Of a DNA stretch of 50,238 nt, positions 18,248-26,892 are shown piece by piece (positions within the stretch are counted from its first letter, which is position 1; every line of letters begins with the position of its first letter). The notes below the pieces were generated by a model. It was not told where the DNA came from and searched no databases. It saw only the letters and a program-made list of their open reading frames with translations. Made by a program: the position numbers and the translations under genes. Where the stretch lies: positions 1 through 50,238 of the forward strand of contig JAUWKS010000022.1 in NCBI GenBank assembly GCA_030614005.1, in the 5' to 3' direction. This DNA is from Candidatus Heimdallarchaeota archaeon. Its GTDB lineage: Archaea > Asgardarchaeota > Heimdallarchaeia > JABLTI01.

Positions 18248-19066
18248 ATGAACAAATCTACAAACGATTTTTTCAGATTGGCTCTTGAAAAAATCAAAAT
18301 TGGCGAATATGACGAAGCAATAGCTATTTGTGATAAGGTTATCACTAAAAACTATCCTGTTTATAGCATAACAAATACTAATTCGTTTGATATAAGTGAA
18401 TGGGAATTTTTTGATGATATTTCATTGTGTGAAAAAAGTATCAGTAAAGATAAAGACTGCTACAAAGGATTTCTTGCTTTAAGTATACTCTTTAAAATTG
18501 CTGGTAATGTAGATCGAAGGCAAATATTTCTTAAAAAAGCAGTAGATATAGATATCACCGTTAATAGAGTTTGGCGAGATTTTGGAGAGACTTCTTTTCA
18601 ACAAGGAAATGTTCGTGATGCTTTACAAAAGTTTCAGGAGGCAATTTCACTAGATCAAAATGATGTTGTTTCATTTGAGGGAGTTGGTCTCTGTTATTAT
18701 TATTTAGACGAACCTTTCAAATCATTAACACCTTTGAAGAGAGCATTAACAATAGATCCAATAAATCATGCCATAATGAATAATCTGGCTTTCATTTTAT
18801 CTGAAATTGGCGATCTTAATGATGCTATGAATATAATAAAGAAAGCAATTGAACTTTGTAGTACAAGCAATGTTTACTGGGATACTTATGCAACAATCTT
18901 ATTTCTGCAAGATAGACATGAAGAATCATTAGAAATATTTGAAAGAATTATTGACAATAATCCTAAAGATTGGGAAATTTCCTGGGATATTCTAACCAGT
19001 ATCTATAATACATTAGGTCTTCACGTTAAGGCAAAGATAATAGAAGAAAAACTGCATCTGAAATAA
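18248..19066 (+). CDS. Tetratricopeptide-repeat protein
   Basis: A 272-residue protein with about five to six TPR units; the clearest are in the second half: 'RVWRDFGETSFQQGNVRDAL', 'VVSFEGVGLCYYYLDEPFKS' and 'AIMNNLAFILSEIGDLNDAM'. The N-terminal unit (FFRLALEKIKIGEYDEAIAI) is followed by an atypical insert around residues 35-65. No signal peptide and no membrane helix. It differs from the other TPR protein of the window (12863-13867) in repeat number and insert, so it is not a recent copy. Likely a cytoplasmic interaction scaffold; partner unknown. Confidence 0.85.
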   Translation: MNKSTNDFFRLALEKIKIGEYDEAIAICDKVITKNYPVYSITNTNSFDISEWEFFDDISLCEKSISKDKDCYKGFLALSILFKIAGNVDRRQIFLKKAVDIDITVNRVWRDFGETSFQQGNVRDALQKFQEAISLDQNDVVSFEGVGLCYYYLDEPFKSLTPLKRALTIDPINHAIMNNLAFILSEIGDLNDAMNIIKKAIELCSTSNVYWDTYATILFLQDRHEESLEIFERIIDNNPKDWEISWDILTSIYNTLGLHVKAKIIEEKLHLK

Positions 19067-19082
19067 CTTTTCTCTGTCTGTT

Positions 19083-19481
19083 CTAAAAAGTTAAAGTATT
19101 ATTACATTCAGACATTTTTACTAAAGCAGTATGTAGTGAAACTATTTCAATTCCAGGAACTAAATCCTCATTTTTCATTCCTACCATTGTTAGAGAGCTT
19201 TTACAAGACATAACGTTTCCACCGAAAGAAATCAACCCATCAAGAAGTTCCTCTGGAGTGAAATTAATATCATCAGATTCCTCTTTTTCAGGTGTATCTT
19301 CATCTGGTTTTTTTGCTATTTTGACAGATTCTTGCAATAATAGAATGAAAACATCAAATTCTTCCATTAATAGAGTAAGAGCAACTCTTAACCCACCAAT
19401 AATTTTGTTACGATGAATAGGATTATCCGGAGAATCAGTAAAAATAATATAATATTTTGGTGGAAAATTTTTCATTGCCAT
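19083..19481 (-). CDS. DsrE/DsrF-like small protein
   Basis: A 132-residue protein with the alpha/beta DsrE layout: strand 'YYIIFTDSP', an arginine-rich helix 'GGLRVALTLLM', strand 'DVFILLLQESV', and the conserved cysteine region 'GGNVMSCKSSLTMVG' followed by 'LVPGIEIVSLHTAL'. In DsrE/TusD proteins this cysteine carries or relays sulfur. A Glu/Asp-rich insert sits at about residues 58-75. No sulfur-relay partner (TusA, DsrF/H) is adjacent. Fold assignment is reasonable; the sulfur-transfer role is inferred from the single conserved Cys. Confidence 0.65.
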   Translation of the reverse strand: MAMKNFPPKYYIIFTDSPDNPIHRNKIIGGLRVALTLLMEEFDVFILLLQESVKIAKKPDEDTPEKEESDDINFTPEELLDGLISFGGNVMSCKSSLTMVGMKNEDLVPGIEIVSLHTALVKMSECNNTLTF

Positions 19482-19700
19482 AATTTAAACATCTCTTATA
19501 CAAGAGATAAACGGGAAATGGTCTTTTAAAATAATTGTGCTATTACATATTTTTAGTTATTTTTTTTTTTTATGAACGAAAATTTGTATTCTATTTTTGC
19601 AAAAATGGTTAATTACAACCAATTCTCTATTAAATGTAGAAACATTTGTTCAAGTAAGTTAAATTTATCCAATGATGGTATTATTGGTAAAAATAAAAAA

Positions 19701-19713
19701 TGATATATTATAG
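19701..19713 (+). promoter_or_regulatory. TATA-like promoter element of the citDEF operon
   Basis: TGATATATTATAG is the strongest TATA match in the 260-base gap before citD, about 57-69 bases upstream of the GTG start. Elsewhere the gap holds a run of T residues (about 19557-19570) and A/T-rich sequence without a convincing operator. Confidence 0.4.
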
Positions 19714-19769
19714 TACACAAGAACAGTATATTTGTAACCAGTATGTATATTCAAACAGGAGTTAGAACC

Positions 19770-20042
19770 GTGAAAATAGTAAAATCAGCACAAGCAGGCT
19801 CATTGGAATCTTGTGATATATTGATCTCTGTTGATCCTGCCAAGGAGGGCTCGGGTATTAAAATCAATCTCGAATCCCCAGCAAAAACACAATTTGGTGA
19901 TTTAATTCTTTCAGAGATTAAGGAAGTAGCAGACAGACTTGAAATTACAGATGTAAAAATCACTGCTATCGATAAAGGGGCTCTCGGCTATTGTATAAAA
20001 GCAAGAGCAGAAACAGCATTGAGAAGAGGAGCAGGAGAGTAA
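19770..20042 (+). CDS. citD: Citrate lyase acyl carrier protein (gamma subunit)
   Basis: I place the start at GTG 19770: CAGGAG lies 7 bases upstream, and this start puts the conserved serine of 'AGSLESCD' at position 14, the residue that carries the phosphoribosyl-dephospho-CoA arm in characterised CitD proteins. An ATG nine codons upstream would add residues not seen in the family. The 90-residue protein retains the late 'DKGALGYCIKARAETALRR' region typical of CitD. It is the first gene of citDEF, with 6 bases to citE. The acyl carrier presents acetyl and citryl thioesters to the other two subunits. Confidence 0.9.
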   Translation: MKIVKSAQAGSLESCDILISVDPAKEGSGIKINLESPAKTQFGDLILSEIKEVADRLEITDVKITAIDKGALGYCIKARAETALRRGAGE

Positions 20043-20048
20043 AAATAG

Positions 20049-20963
20049 ATGTCCAAGAAATCAACAAAAAGAATTGATGATACTCCAGTGAATCGCTTAA
20101 GAAGAACGAGATTATATATACCTGGAAATAATCCAGCAATGGTTCAAAATGCAGTAGTTTATGGTGCAGATTCACTTATTTTTGATTTAGAGGATTCAAT
20201 TTCACTTGACGAAAAAGATTCAGCAAGACATTTGATAAGCAATGCTCTCCTCACTTTAGACTTTGAAGATTGTGAAGTAACAGTAAGGGTTAATTCGTTA
20301 GATACAGAATATTTTATCAAAGATTTGGAAGCAGTTGTTCCTGCAAAACCTGATGGACTACTCTTACCAAAAACACAGTCTTTTGATGAATTAATTCGAG
20401 TAGACAATCTCATTTCGGATATTGAGGAGAAATATGATATCCCAATTGGTACGGTAAAATTAATGCCAATAATCGAATCAGCGAAAGGAGTACTCAATGC
20501 AGAAAAAATTGCTGAAGCACCTCGAGTTATTGCACTAGGATTAGGTGGAGAAGATTTAGTAGCAGATATTGGCGCGAAAAGGACCAAGCTTGGTAGAGAA
20601 TTAGATTATATTTCAGCTAAAATTATTTTAGCTTGTGCAGTAAGTAAAATTCAAGCAATAGATACAGTATTCACTGATGTTAATGATACAGAAGGACTTT
20701 ACGAAGCAACTTTACGAGCAATTGAACTAGGATTCCAAGGAAAGAGTGTAATCCATCCAAGTCAAATTGAACATGTGCATAGAGCTTTTTCTCCGTCTCA
20801 AGAGGAAATTGAAAGAGCACTAAGAATAGTAAAGGCATACAAAGATGCAAAGAAAAAGGGACTTGGTGTTGTCTCAGTTGATGGTCGAATGGTTGACCTT
20901 CCGGTAGTCAGACGCTCTGAGAAAATTCTCAAATGGGCAGAAGCAAGCCAACATAAAATCTAA
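20049..20963 (+). CDS. citE: Citrate lyase beta subunit (citryl-ACP lyase)
   Basis: A 304-residue CitE/HpcH-type TIM-barrel protein. It shows 'RLRRTRLYIPGNNPAMV' at the N-terminus, 'DSLIFDLEDSI' with the acidic metal-binding residues, 'LLLPKTQS', 'LMPIIESAKGVLNA' (Glu of the catalytic site), 'ALGLGGEDLVADIG' and 'GKSVIHPSQIE'. CitE cleaves (3S)-citryl-ACP to acetyl-ACP and oxaloacetate. Its length equals that of bacterial CitE. Position between citD and citF and the short spacings support the citrate lyase assignment over stand-alone malyl-CoA lyase relatives. Confidence 0.93.
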   Translation: MSKKSTKRIDDTPVNRLRRTRLYIPGNNPAMVQNAVVYGADSLIFDLEDSISLDEKDSARHLISNALLTLDFEDCEVTVRVNSLDTEYFIKDLEAVVPAKPDGLLLPKTQSFDELIRVDNLISDIEEKYDIPIGTVKLMPIIESAKGVLNAEKIAEAPRVIALGLGGEDLVADIGAKRTKLGRELDYISAKIILACAVSKIQAIDTVFTDVNDTEGLYEATLRAIELGFQGKSVIHPSQIEHVHRAFSPSQEEIERALRIVKAYKDAKKKGLGVVSVDGRMVDLPVVRRSEKILKWAEASQHKI

Positions 20964-20982
20964 ACAATATGAGGGATTAAAA

Positions 20983-22533
20983 TTGAAATTCGTTAAAAAT
21001 AAAGTTGGAAGGTCTATTCCAGAAGAATTGAATGGCAAGAAATTAATACCTTTTACTGGTAAAGGGAAAGGTCCGTATAAAGAGAGAAAATATGCTCCTA
21101 AAATAAGGAGAACATCACCGGGAGATGGTAAAGTACTAAAATCTTTACGAGAAGCAATCAAAAAAGGTGGGTTAACAAATGGAGGAACAATTTCATTTCA
21201 TCACCACTTCAGAAATGGCGATTTTTTGTTAAACATGGTTTGTCATGAAATTGCTAAAATGGGTTTAAAAGATATAAGATTAGTGCCATCATCAATTCAA
21301 CCTATAAACAATGAACTCTTACCATATCTCGAAAAAGGAATTATCACTCACATTAATTGTGGAACGTCAGGAAAAATAGCTGATGCAATATCTCGAGGGA
21401 AGATGGATGGGTTATTAACAATTAGATCGCATGGAGGTCGTGCAAGGTCAATTGAAAATGGTGATGTGGAAATTGACATTGCTTTTATTGCTTCACCTAC
21501 AAGTGATGAATACGGAAATATCAATGGAGTTCACGGTAAATATGCTTGCGGTTCTTTGGGATACGCGATGCCTGATGCCCATTTTGCAAACTTTGTTGTA
21601 GCTGTTACCAACACTCTTGTTCCATTTCCAAACAACCCAATAAGTATAACTCAAGATCATGTGGATTGCATTGTTCTATTAAAAAAACCAATTGGAGATC
21701 CAGCAGGTATTGTTTCTACAACTCTGCGCGTTACTCGCAACCCAAAAAATCTCAAAATTGCTCGAGATAGTATTGAAGTGATTAAGGCATCGGGGTTGCT
21801 TAAAGAAGGGCTTTCATATCAAAGTGGAGCAGGAGGAACTGCTCTTGCAGCTACTCAATATTTAAGTGAATATATGAAAGCTAAGGGAATAAAAGGTTCT
21901 TTTGGAATGGGTGGCGCAACTGAAGCTCTTGTGAAAATGTTGGAAGATGGACTTTTTGAAGCAGTATTAGATGTCCAAAGTTTTGACACCTATGCAGTTC
22001 AATCATTATTGAATAATCCAAAACATATAGAGATGGGAGCAAGTCAATATGCAAATCCTTTATCTTCAGGTTGCGCTGTTAATTTGCTTGATACAGTAAT
22101 TTTAGGTTGTACTGAAATTGATACCAAATTCAATGTAAATACTTCCACAGAATCAGATGGAAGAATTATGCATGGCATGGGCGGGCATCAAGATACTTCA
22201 GAAGGAGCAAAATTAACAATTATAGCAGCTCCTTTACTTAGAGGAAGAATTCCAATAGTCGTTGATGATGTAGTTTCAGTTAATTCTCCCGGAGAAAACA
22301 TCGATGTTGTTGTTACAGAAAGAGGAATTGCAGTTAATCCAGAGTCTCAATATTTTGAATTACTGACAAAGGCTAAGAATCTCAATATTAAAAGCATTGA
22401 AGATTTGAAGAAGGAAGCAGAAAAACTCATTGGTGGAAAGCCAAAGAAACCAAAAGTAACAGATCGTATTGTTGCAATAATTGAGTACCGAGATGGATCT
22501 GTTTTAGATGTTATTTATCAAATTAAAAACTAG
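20983..22533 (+). CDS. citF: Citrate lyase alpha subunit (citrate:acetyl-ACP transferase)
   Basis: A 516-residue CitF, near the usual length of about 510. Starts at TTG 20983, with GAGGG about 9 bases upstream. Recognisable segments are 'GGTISFHHHFRNGDFLLNMV', 'GTSGKIADAISRGKMDGLL', 'RSHGGRARSIENGDVEID' and 'GMGGHQDTSEGAK', all in family order. CitF exchanges acetate for citrate on the acyl carrier, making citryl-ACP for CitE. Together the three subunits convert citrate to acetate and oxaloacetate in the cytoplasm. The accessory genes for the prosthetic group (citC, citX, citG) are not in the window. Confidence 0.93.
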   Translation: MKFVKNKVGRSIPEELNGKKLIPFTGKGKGPYKERKYAPKIRRTSPGDGKVLKSLREAIKKGGLTNGGTISFHHHFRNGDFLLNMVCHEIAKMGLKDIRLVPSSIQPINNELLPYLEKGIITHINCGTSGKIADAISRGKMDGLLTIRSHGGRARSIENGDVEIDIAFIASPTSDEYGNINGVHGKYACGSLGYAMPDAHFANFVVAVTNTLVPFPNNPISITQDHVDCIVLLKKPIGDPAGIVSTTLRVTRNPKNLKIARDSIEVIKASGLLKEGLSYQSGAGGTALAATQYLSEYMKAKGIKGSFGMGGATEALVKMLEDGLFEAVLDVQSFDTYAVQSLLNNPKHIEMGASQYANPLSSGCAVNLLDTVILGCTEIDTKFNVNTSTESDGRIMHGMGGHQDTSEGAKLTIIAAPLLRGRIPIVVDDVVSVNSPGENIDVVVTERGIAVNPESQYFELLTKAKNLNIKSIEDLKKEAEKLIGGKPKKPKVTDRIVAIIEYRDGSVLDVIYQIKN

Positions 22534-22541
22534 TTAAATAA

Positions 22542-22567
22542 TTATTGAGAAATACTTTTCTCAATAA
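22542..22567 (+). terminator. Terminator of the citDEF operon
   Basis: An 11-bp perfect stem (TTATTGAGAAA / TTTCTCAATAA) with a 4-base loop begins 9 bases after the citF stop, followed by a long T-rich tract. It resembles an intrinsic terminator. Confidence 0.7.
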
Positions 22568-22685
22568 ACGCCTTTTTTTCTTTAATGGTATTTGTCTGCT
22601 TAAAATAATTCTAGCATGTAAAGACATCTTTATATTGGATTACAGTTGTCTTTATCTTGAATAAATAAAAGGGGAATTTTTACCG

Positions 22686-22943
22686 ATGCCATTTATGACA
22701 AATAAAAAGAAACAGTTATTGAAAGTATTAATACTAGCAACTGCTCTTATACCAATTTATGTCATCTTTATGGCTATCTTTCAAGATCTTGTTGGACTTT
22801 CAGTTTTTACCTCAATCTACTCAACGATGATGCTTGGTATCTGGATTTTATATTATTTTGATGCTTTTGATAAAAATCCAACCATAAAGAATACCAATGG
22901 TAAATTAGCTTTAAATAATGAAGAATCTTTGAAACCAAATTAA
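22686..22943 (+). CDS. Small two-helix membrane protein
   Basis: An 85-residue protein with a basic start (TNKKKQ), two hydrophobic helices (about 10-32 and 38-59) separated by a short turn, and a polar tail rich in Asn. GGGG lies about 12 bases before the ATG at 22686; a second ATG is three codons on. No family recognised. Its own upstream gap and the 130-base gap before the ABC exporter suggest a separate transcript. Function unknown. Confidence 0.6.
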   Translation: MPFMTNKKKQLLKVLILATALIPIYVIFMAIFQDLVGLSVFTSIYSTMMLGIWILYYFDAFDKNPTIKNTNGKLALNNEESLKPN

Positions 22944-23073
22944 GTTTCAAATATTAACAAGAATTTTTCTCAATTAAACACAGTTTTTTTTGACTGTTAC
23001 AAGTGATTTTTTAATTAGTATATCCAAACATTAAAAACGTTCAATCTGAATTAAAAGTTAAAGTAGAAATGAA

Positions 23074-25050
23074 TTGCTTTTCGAGGTGGACAATATCACA
23101 GTAACTGAAAGAAAAACCACTCAACAGGATACTACACTGACTAAACAACAGAAAGAAATAAGAGATATTCCTGATTCGCATATTAAATGGTTAATTCAAC
23201 AAATATTCAAGCAAAAATTCAGCACTATTTATGTTATTGTTGCATCTATTCTGTCTATTTGTTTAAACATGACTCGCCCTATACTAATGGGTTTCCTCTT
23301 CGACAAGCTAGATTATTGGTACGATTATCATGCAGAATTTGGTATTGACCCACCATTAACATTATACCTTTCTAAAATTTGGTTAAATGGTGAAATAGTC
23401 ATTTACATGTCATTAATTTTAATTTTAGGGATAATTGCTTTTACAATAAATATTTCACTTGGAATACTAAATGAACGAGTTGCCCAGAGGACTGAAAGAG
23501 ATATTCGTAATGATTTTTTTGCGTCTGTGCAAAGCAAATCCATGGCATTCCATAATACAACTAAAGTTGGAGAACTTATGTCACAAGCAACTTTTGATGT
23601 AAGAATGATCAATGTAACAATTTCTCCAGGTTTGCGTATGATTACTCAAGCATTTTTAACTGCAAGTATTGCTATAAGCTTGACTTTCTATTACAGTTGG
23701 AAAATTGGTTTAGTTCTAATTGCAATGTTACCGTTCTATATTTGGGCTGTCAGAAATTACTCAAGAAATATAAAACCGCTAACTGAAAAGGTTCAAACCC
23801 AATTTGGTATTAGTAATGCTCTCTTACTAGAAAATGTTTCAGGCATAAGAGTTGTCAGAGCATTTACAGCTGAAAAATATGAATATAAACGATTTTCAAA
23901 AGAAATTGATACACTCAGAGATGATATTATCAACAGAGGAAAACGACAAGCTCTCTATCTTGCACCTCTCGTTCTCTCAATAACTATTTCCATTTCCCTA
24001 GGGTTGAGTGTTCTTTTTATTCGGCAAGGACAAATGACCGTAGGAAATGCAATAGCAATCAATGGTTCTCTCATTCAATTATATGAACCTACATTTATGC
24101 TTTCTTGGGTTGTTTATTTAACAAATATGGGTCTTGCTGGCGCTAAAAGAATATTAGGAACAATGAAAGAAGAAACAATAATACTGGAAAAACCTGATGC
24201 CAAAGAAGTAGAGAATGTAACTGGTAAAGTTGAATATCATAATGTAAGTTTCAGTTATCACAAGCTTAGAAAGAAAGCTGATAATAATAAAATTAAAGAA
24301 AAGATGAAAAAAGTTAGAAATACTTTGCAAGAAATTACTTTCTCTGCAGAACCAGGAGAAATCATAGCAATTTTAGGTCCGACAGGTTGTGGAAAATCAA
24401 CTATCACTAAATTATTAGCTAGAATGTACGACCCAGATTCTGGTGAAATATTAATTGATGGAAATAATATAAAAGATGTTACAATTGAATCATTACGGAA
24501 AAACATCGGTGTAATAGAACAAGATGTCTTTCTCTTTTCAACTACTATAAAAGAGAATATTGCTTACGGTGTAAATAGAGATGTCTCAGATGAAGAAGTA
24601 ATTGAATTTGCTAAAGCTGCGCAAGCTCATGAATTCATTCTCTCATTTGACGATGGTTATGATACTCTTATCGGAGAAAGAGGTGTAACTCTCTCTGGTG
24701 GGCAAAAACAGCGGATTGCTATTGCACGGGCCTTTTTAGCAGATCCTAGAATACTCATTCTCGATGATTCTGCATCAGCTATTGATGCTGAAACAGAAGA
24801 GAAAATTCAAATTGCAATGGACAATCTCCTGCAAAACCGAACTGTGTTTATAATAACACACCGTCTTTCTACAATAAAACGGGCAAACAAAATTATCGTT
24901 ATGAGAAAAGGACAAATTGTTTCTCAAGGAAGTCACAATCAACTCCTGAAAACAAGCGAAGATTATCGTCGAGTGTTTGGTCGTCATTTAGATCTTCCAC
25001 CAATTGAAGCAATTACTACAGAGGAGTTAGCTGCAGGAGGAACAAAATAA
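23074..25050 (+). CDS. ABC exporter half-transporter, subunit 1 (degenerate catalytic site)
   Basis: A 658-residue fusion of a six-helix exporter domain (about 35-345) and an ATPase domain. Motifs: Walker A GPTGCGKS (about 435-442), Q-loop 'IGVIEQDVFLFS', intact signature LSGGQKQ (about 540), Walker B 'ILILDDSAS' and H-loop 'IITHRLS'. The residue after Walker B is Asp instead of the catalytic Glu, as in the degenerate-site subunit of heterodimeric exporters. A lysine-rich insert (KLRKKADNNKIKEKMKK) follows the first beta-strand of the ATPase domain. The start TTG 23074 is uncertain. It overlaps the next gene by one base, implying translational coupling. Confidence 0.92.
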   Translation: MLFEVDNITVTERKTTQQDTTLTKQQKEIRDIPDSHIKWLIQQIFKQKFSTIYVIVASILSICLNMTRPILMGFLFDKLDYWYDYHAEFGIDPPLTLYLSKIWLNGEIVIYMSLILILGIIAFTINISLGILNERVAQRTERDIRNDFFASVQSKSMAFHNTTKVGELMSQATFDVRMINVTISPGLRMITQAFLTASIAISLTFYYSWKIGLVLIAMLPFYIWAVRNYSRNIKPLTEKVQTQFGISNALLLENVSGIRVVRAFTAEKYEYKRFSKEIDTLRDDIINRGKRQALYLAPLVLSITISISLGLSVLFIRQGQMTVGNAIAINGSLIQLYEPTFMLSWVVYLTNMGLAGAKRILGTMKEETIILEKPDAKEVENVTGKVEYHNVSFSYHKLRKKADNNKIKEKMKKVRNTLQEITFSAEPGEIIAILGPTGCGKSTITKLLARMYDPDSGEILIDGNNIKDVTIESLRKNIGVIEQDVFLFSTTIKENIAYGVNRDVSDEEVIEFAKAAQAHEFILSFDDGYDTLIGERGVTLSGGQKQRIAIARAFLADPRILILDDSASAIDAETEEKIQIAMDNLLQNRTVFIITHRLSTIKRANKIIVMRKGQIVSQGSHNQLLKTSEDYRRVFGRHLDLPPIEAITTEELAAGGTK

Positions 25051-26855
25051 TGTCTTGGTTCGGTGTCGGAAGAAGTGAAGAGGAAGATGAAACAATATTC
25101 TCAGATAGAGAACTAACTGTGAAAATGTTCAAGTATATTTCTCCTTACAAGAAAGCAATTATTGTTACAACAATTATTATTGTTATTAATACAGTTCTAA
25201 GCCTTTTACCTCCATTGATTATCAGTTTATTACTTGATAGAGCAGTAATGGAAGGAGTAAATCAAGATGCATGGATAATAATTGGTTTAGTCGGGACAAA
25301 TATTGTACTCAATATTCTTCTGTGGTTATTAGGAGAATATCTTAGAGTTGTTATTACAATCAAAACTGTTAGCAAATCAACAAGGAATTTACGTATGGAT
25401 ATGTTTCAAAAATTGCAGAATCATGACTTTAGATTCTATGACACTCATATAACGGGTAAGATTATGTCTCGAGTAATGAATGATACCGACACACTTCGAG
25501 ATACACTGTCATTTATCACACAATTAATTGGAAATGTTCTCCTAATCTTCGCATCTGCAGGAATACTACTTTATCTTAATTGGAAACTTGCTTTGGTTTC
25601 ATTAGCAATGACTCCCGTAGTATTCTTAGTTATGGCTATTTATCGGAGAATAGTAAGAAGAACTATGCTCAACTGGAGAAAAACCGTTGCAGCAGTAAAC
25701 GCTGCTATGGGCGAAAGTATTGCTGGAATCTCTGTAAGCAAATCATTCTCTCGAGAGAAGAAGAACCTTGAAGATTTTAAGAAAATCAACGAAGAAAACT
25801 TTAAAGCTTCATATATGCGTGCGCTAACCTTTGCAACAATGTGGCCAATTATTGGATTCTTACAAGTAATAGTTCTTATAGCACTTTTAACATATGGTGG
25901 GCACCTTTCAATAATGGGATTAGAATTGACCTCAGGACAGCTTTATGCGTTCACGCTCTACCTATGGAGATTTTTCTTCCCACTAACTCAAGTAGCAAAC
26001 TTTTATTCACAATATCAAGCTGGATTAGCAGCAATGGGAAGAATATTTGGCTTAATGGAAATCGAGTCAGAAGTGAAGCAAATTAATGAACCAATAATCT
26101 TACCCGAATTTAAAGGGGAAATTGAATTCAAAAATATGGATTTCTGGTACAATGAGAAAGAACCGGTGTTCAAGAATTTCTCCCTCAAAATAAAAGCAGG
26201 AGAAAAAATAGCTATTGTAGGGCAAACAGGGGCAGGCAAGACTACTCTGGCATCTCTTATTGCTCGATTCTACGAGATTAAAGGAGGTCAAATCTTAATC
26301 GATGGAGTGGATATGCGTAATTTACACATTCAGTGGTATCGTCAACAAGTTGCTCTTGTCCTTCAAGATAGCTTTTTGTTTTCTGGCTCTATAAAAGAAA
26401 ATATCAAATTTGGCAGAATTTGGGATGACCCCACTGATAAAGAAATCTTTGCTGCTGCGGAAGCAGTACAAGCAACTGAATTTATCGAAGACTTCCCTGA
26501 GGGTTATGAAACTGATGTTCTTGAACGTGGTAAAAGATTGTCTACTGGACAAAGACAGTTAGTGACCTTCGCTCGAGCATTGCTCGCGGATTCAAAGATT
26601 TTGATATTAGACGAAGCAACAGCTAGCGTTGATGCCTATACAGAAGCAATGATCCAAGATGCTCTTGAAACCATTATGGAGAATCGAACTTCAATTGTTA
26701 TTGCACATAGATTATCAACAATAAAAAATGTAGACAAAATCATAATGATAGAGAATGGTGAAATTGTTGAAATGGGTAATCATGACCAGCTCCTCAAAAA
26801 GAAAGGAAAATATGCTGATCTCTATGAAACCTACTTTAAACATCAGTCACTTTAA
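25050..26855 (+). CDS. ABC exporter half-transporter, subunit 2 (canonical catalytic Glu)
   Basis: A 601-residue half-transporter that starts at the ATG overlapping the stop of the previous gene (TAATG). Six membrane helices (about 35-320) are followed by an ATPase with Walker A GQTGAGKT (about 390-397), Q-loop 'VALVLQDSFLFS', signature LSTGQ in place of LSGGQ, Walker B 'ILILDEATAS' with the catalytic Glu, and H-loop 'VIAHRLS'. The altered signature here and the altered Walker B in subunit 1 would meet in the same composite site, leaving the other site fully active. This is the known arrangement of heterodimeric exporters such as TM287/288. Substrate (lipid or drug-like) not determinable. Confidence 0.92.
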   Translation: MSWFGVGRSEEEDETIFSDRELTVKMFKYISPYKKAIIVTTIIIVINTVLSLLPPLIISLLLDRAVMEGVNQDAWIIIGLVGTNIVLNILLWLLGEYLRVVITIKTVSKSTRNLRMDMFQKLQNHDFRFYDTHITGKIMSRVMNDTDTLRDTLSFITQLIGNVLLIFASAGILLYLNWKLALVSLAMTPVVFLVMAIYRRIVRRTMLNWRKTVAAVNAAMGESIAGISVSKSFSREKKNLEDFKKINEENFKASYMRALTFATMWPIIGFLQVIVLIALLTYGGHLSIMGLELTSGQLYAFTLYLWRFFFPLTQVANFYSQYQAGLAAMGRIFGLMEIESEVKQINEPIILPEFKGEIEFKNMDFWYNEKEPVFKNFSLKIKAGEKIAIVGQTGAGKTTLASLIARFYEIKGGQILIDGVDMRNLHIQWYRQQVALVLQDSFLFSGSIKENIKFGRIWDDPTDKEIFAAAEAVQATEFIEDFPEGYETDVLERGKRLSTGQRQLVTFARALLADSKILILDEATASVDAYTEAMIQDALETIMENRTSIVIAHRLSTIKNVDKIIMIENGEIVEMGNHDQLLKKKGKYADLYETYFKHQSL

Positions 26856-26884
26856 TTTCTCTTTTTTCTTTTTATTTTTTTTAT
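26856..26884 (+). terminator. T-rich termination region after ABC exporter
   Basis: Between the convergent ABC exporter and UbiA genes there is only a short, strongly T-rich stretch on the plus strand and no stable hairpin. Archaeal RNA polymerase can terminate at such oligo-T tracts. Confidence 0.4.
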
Positions 26885-26892
26885 ATATTTTG

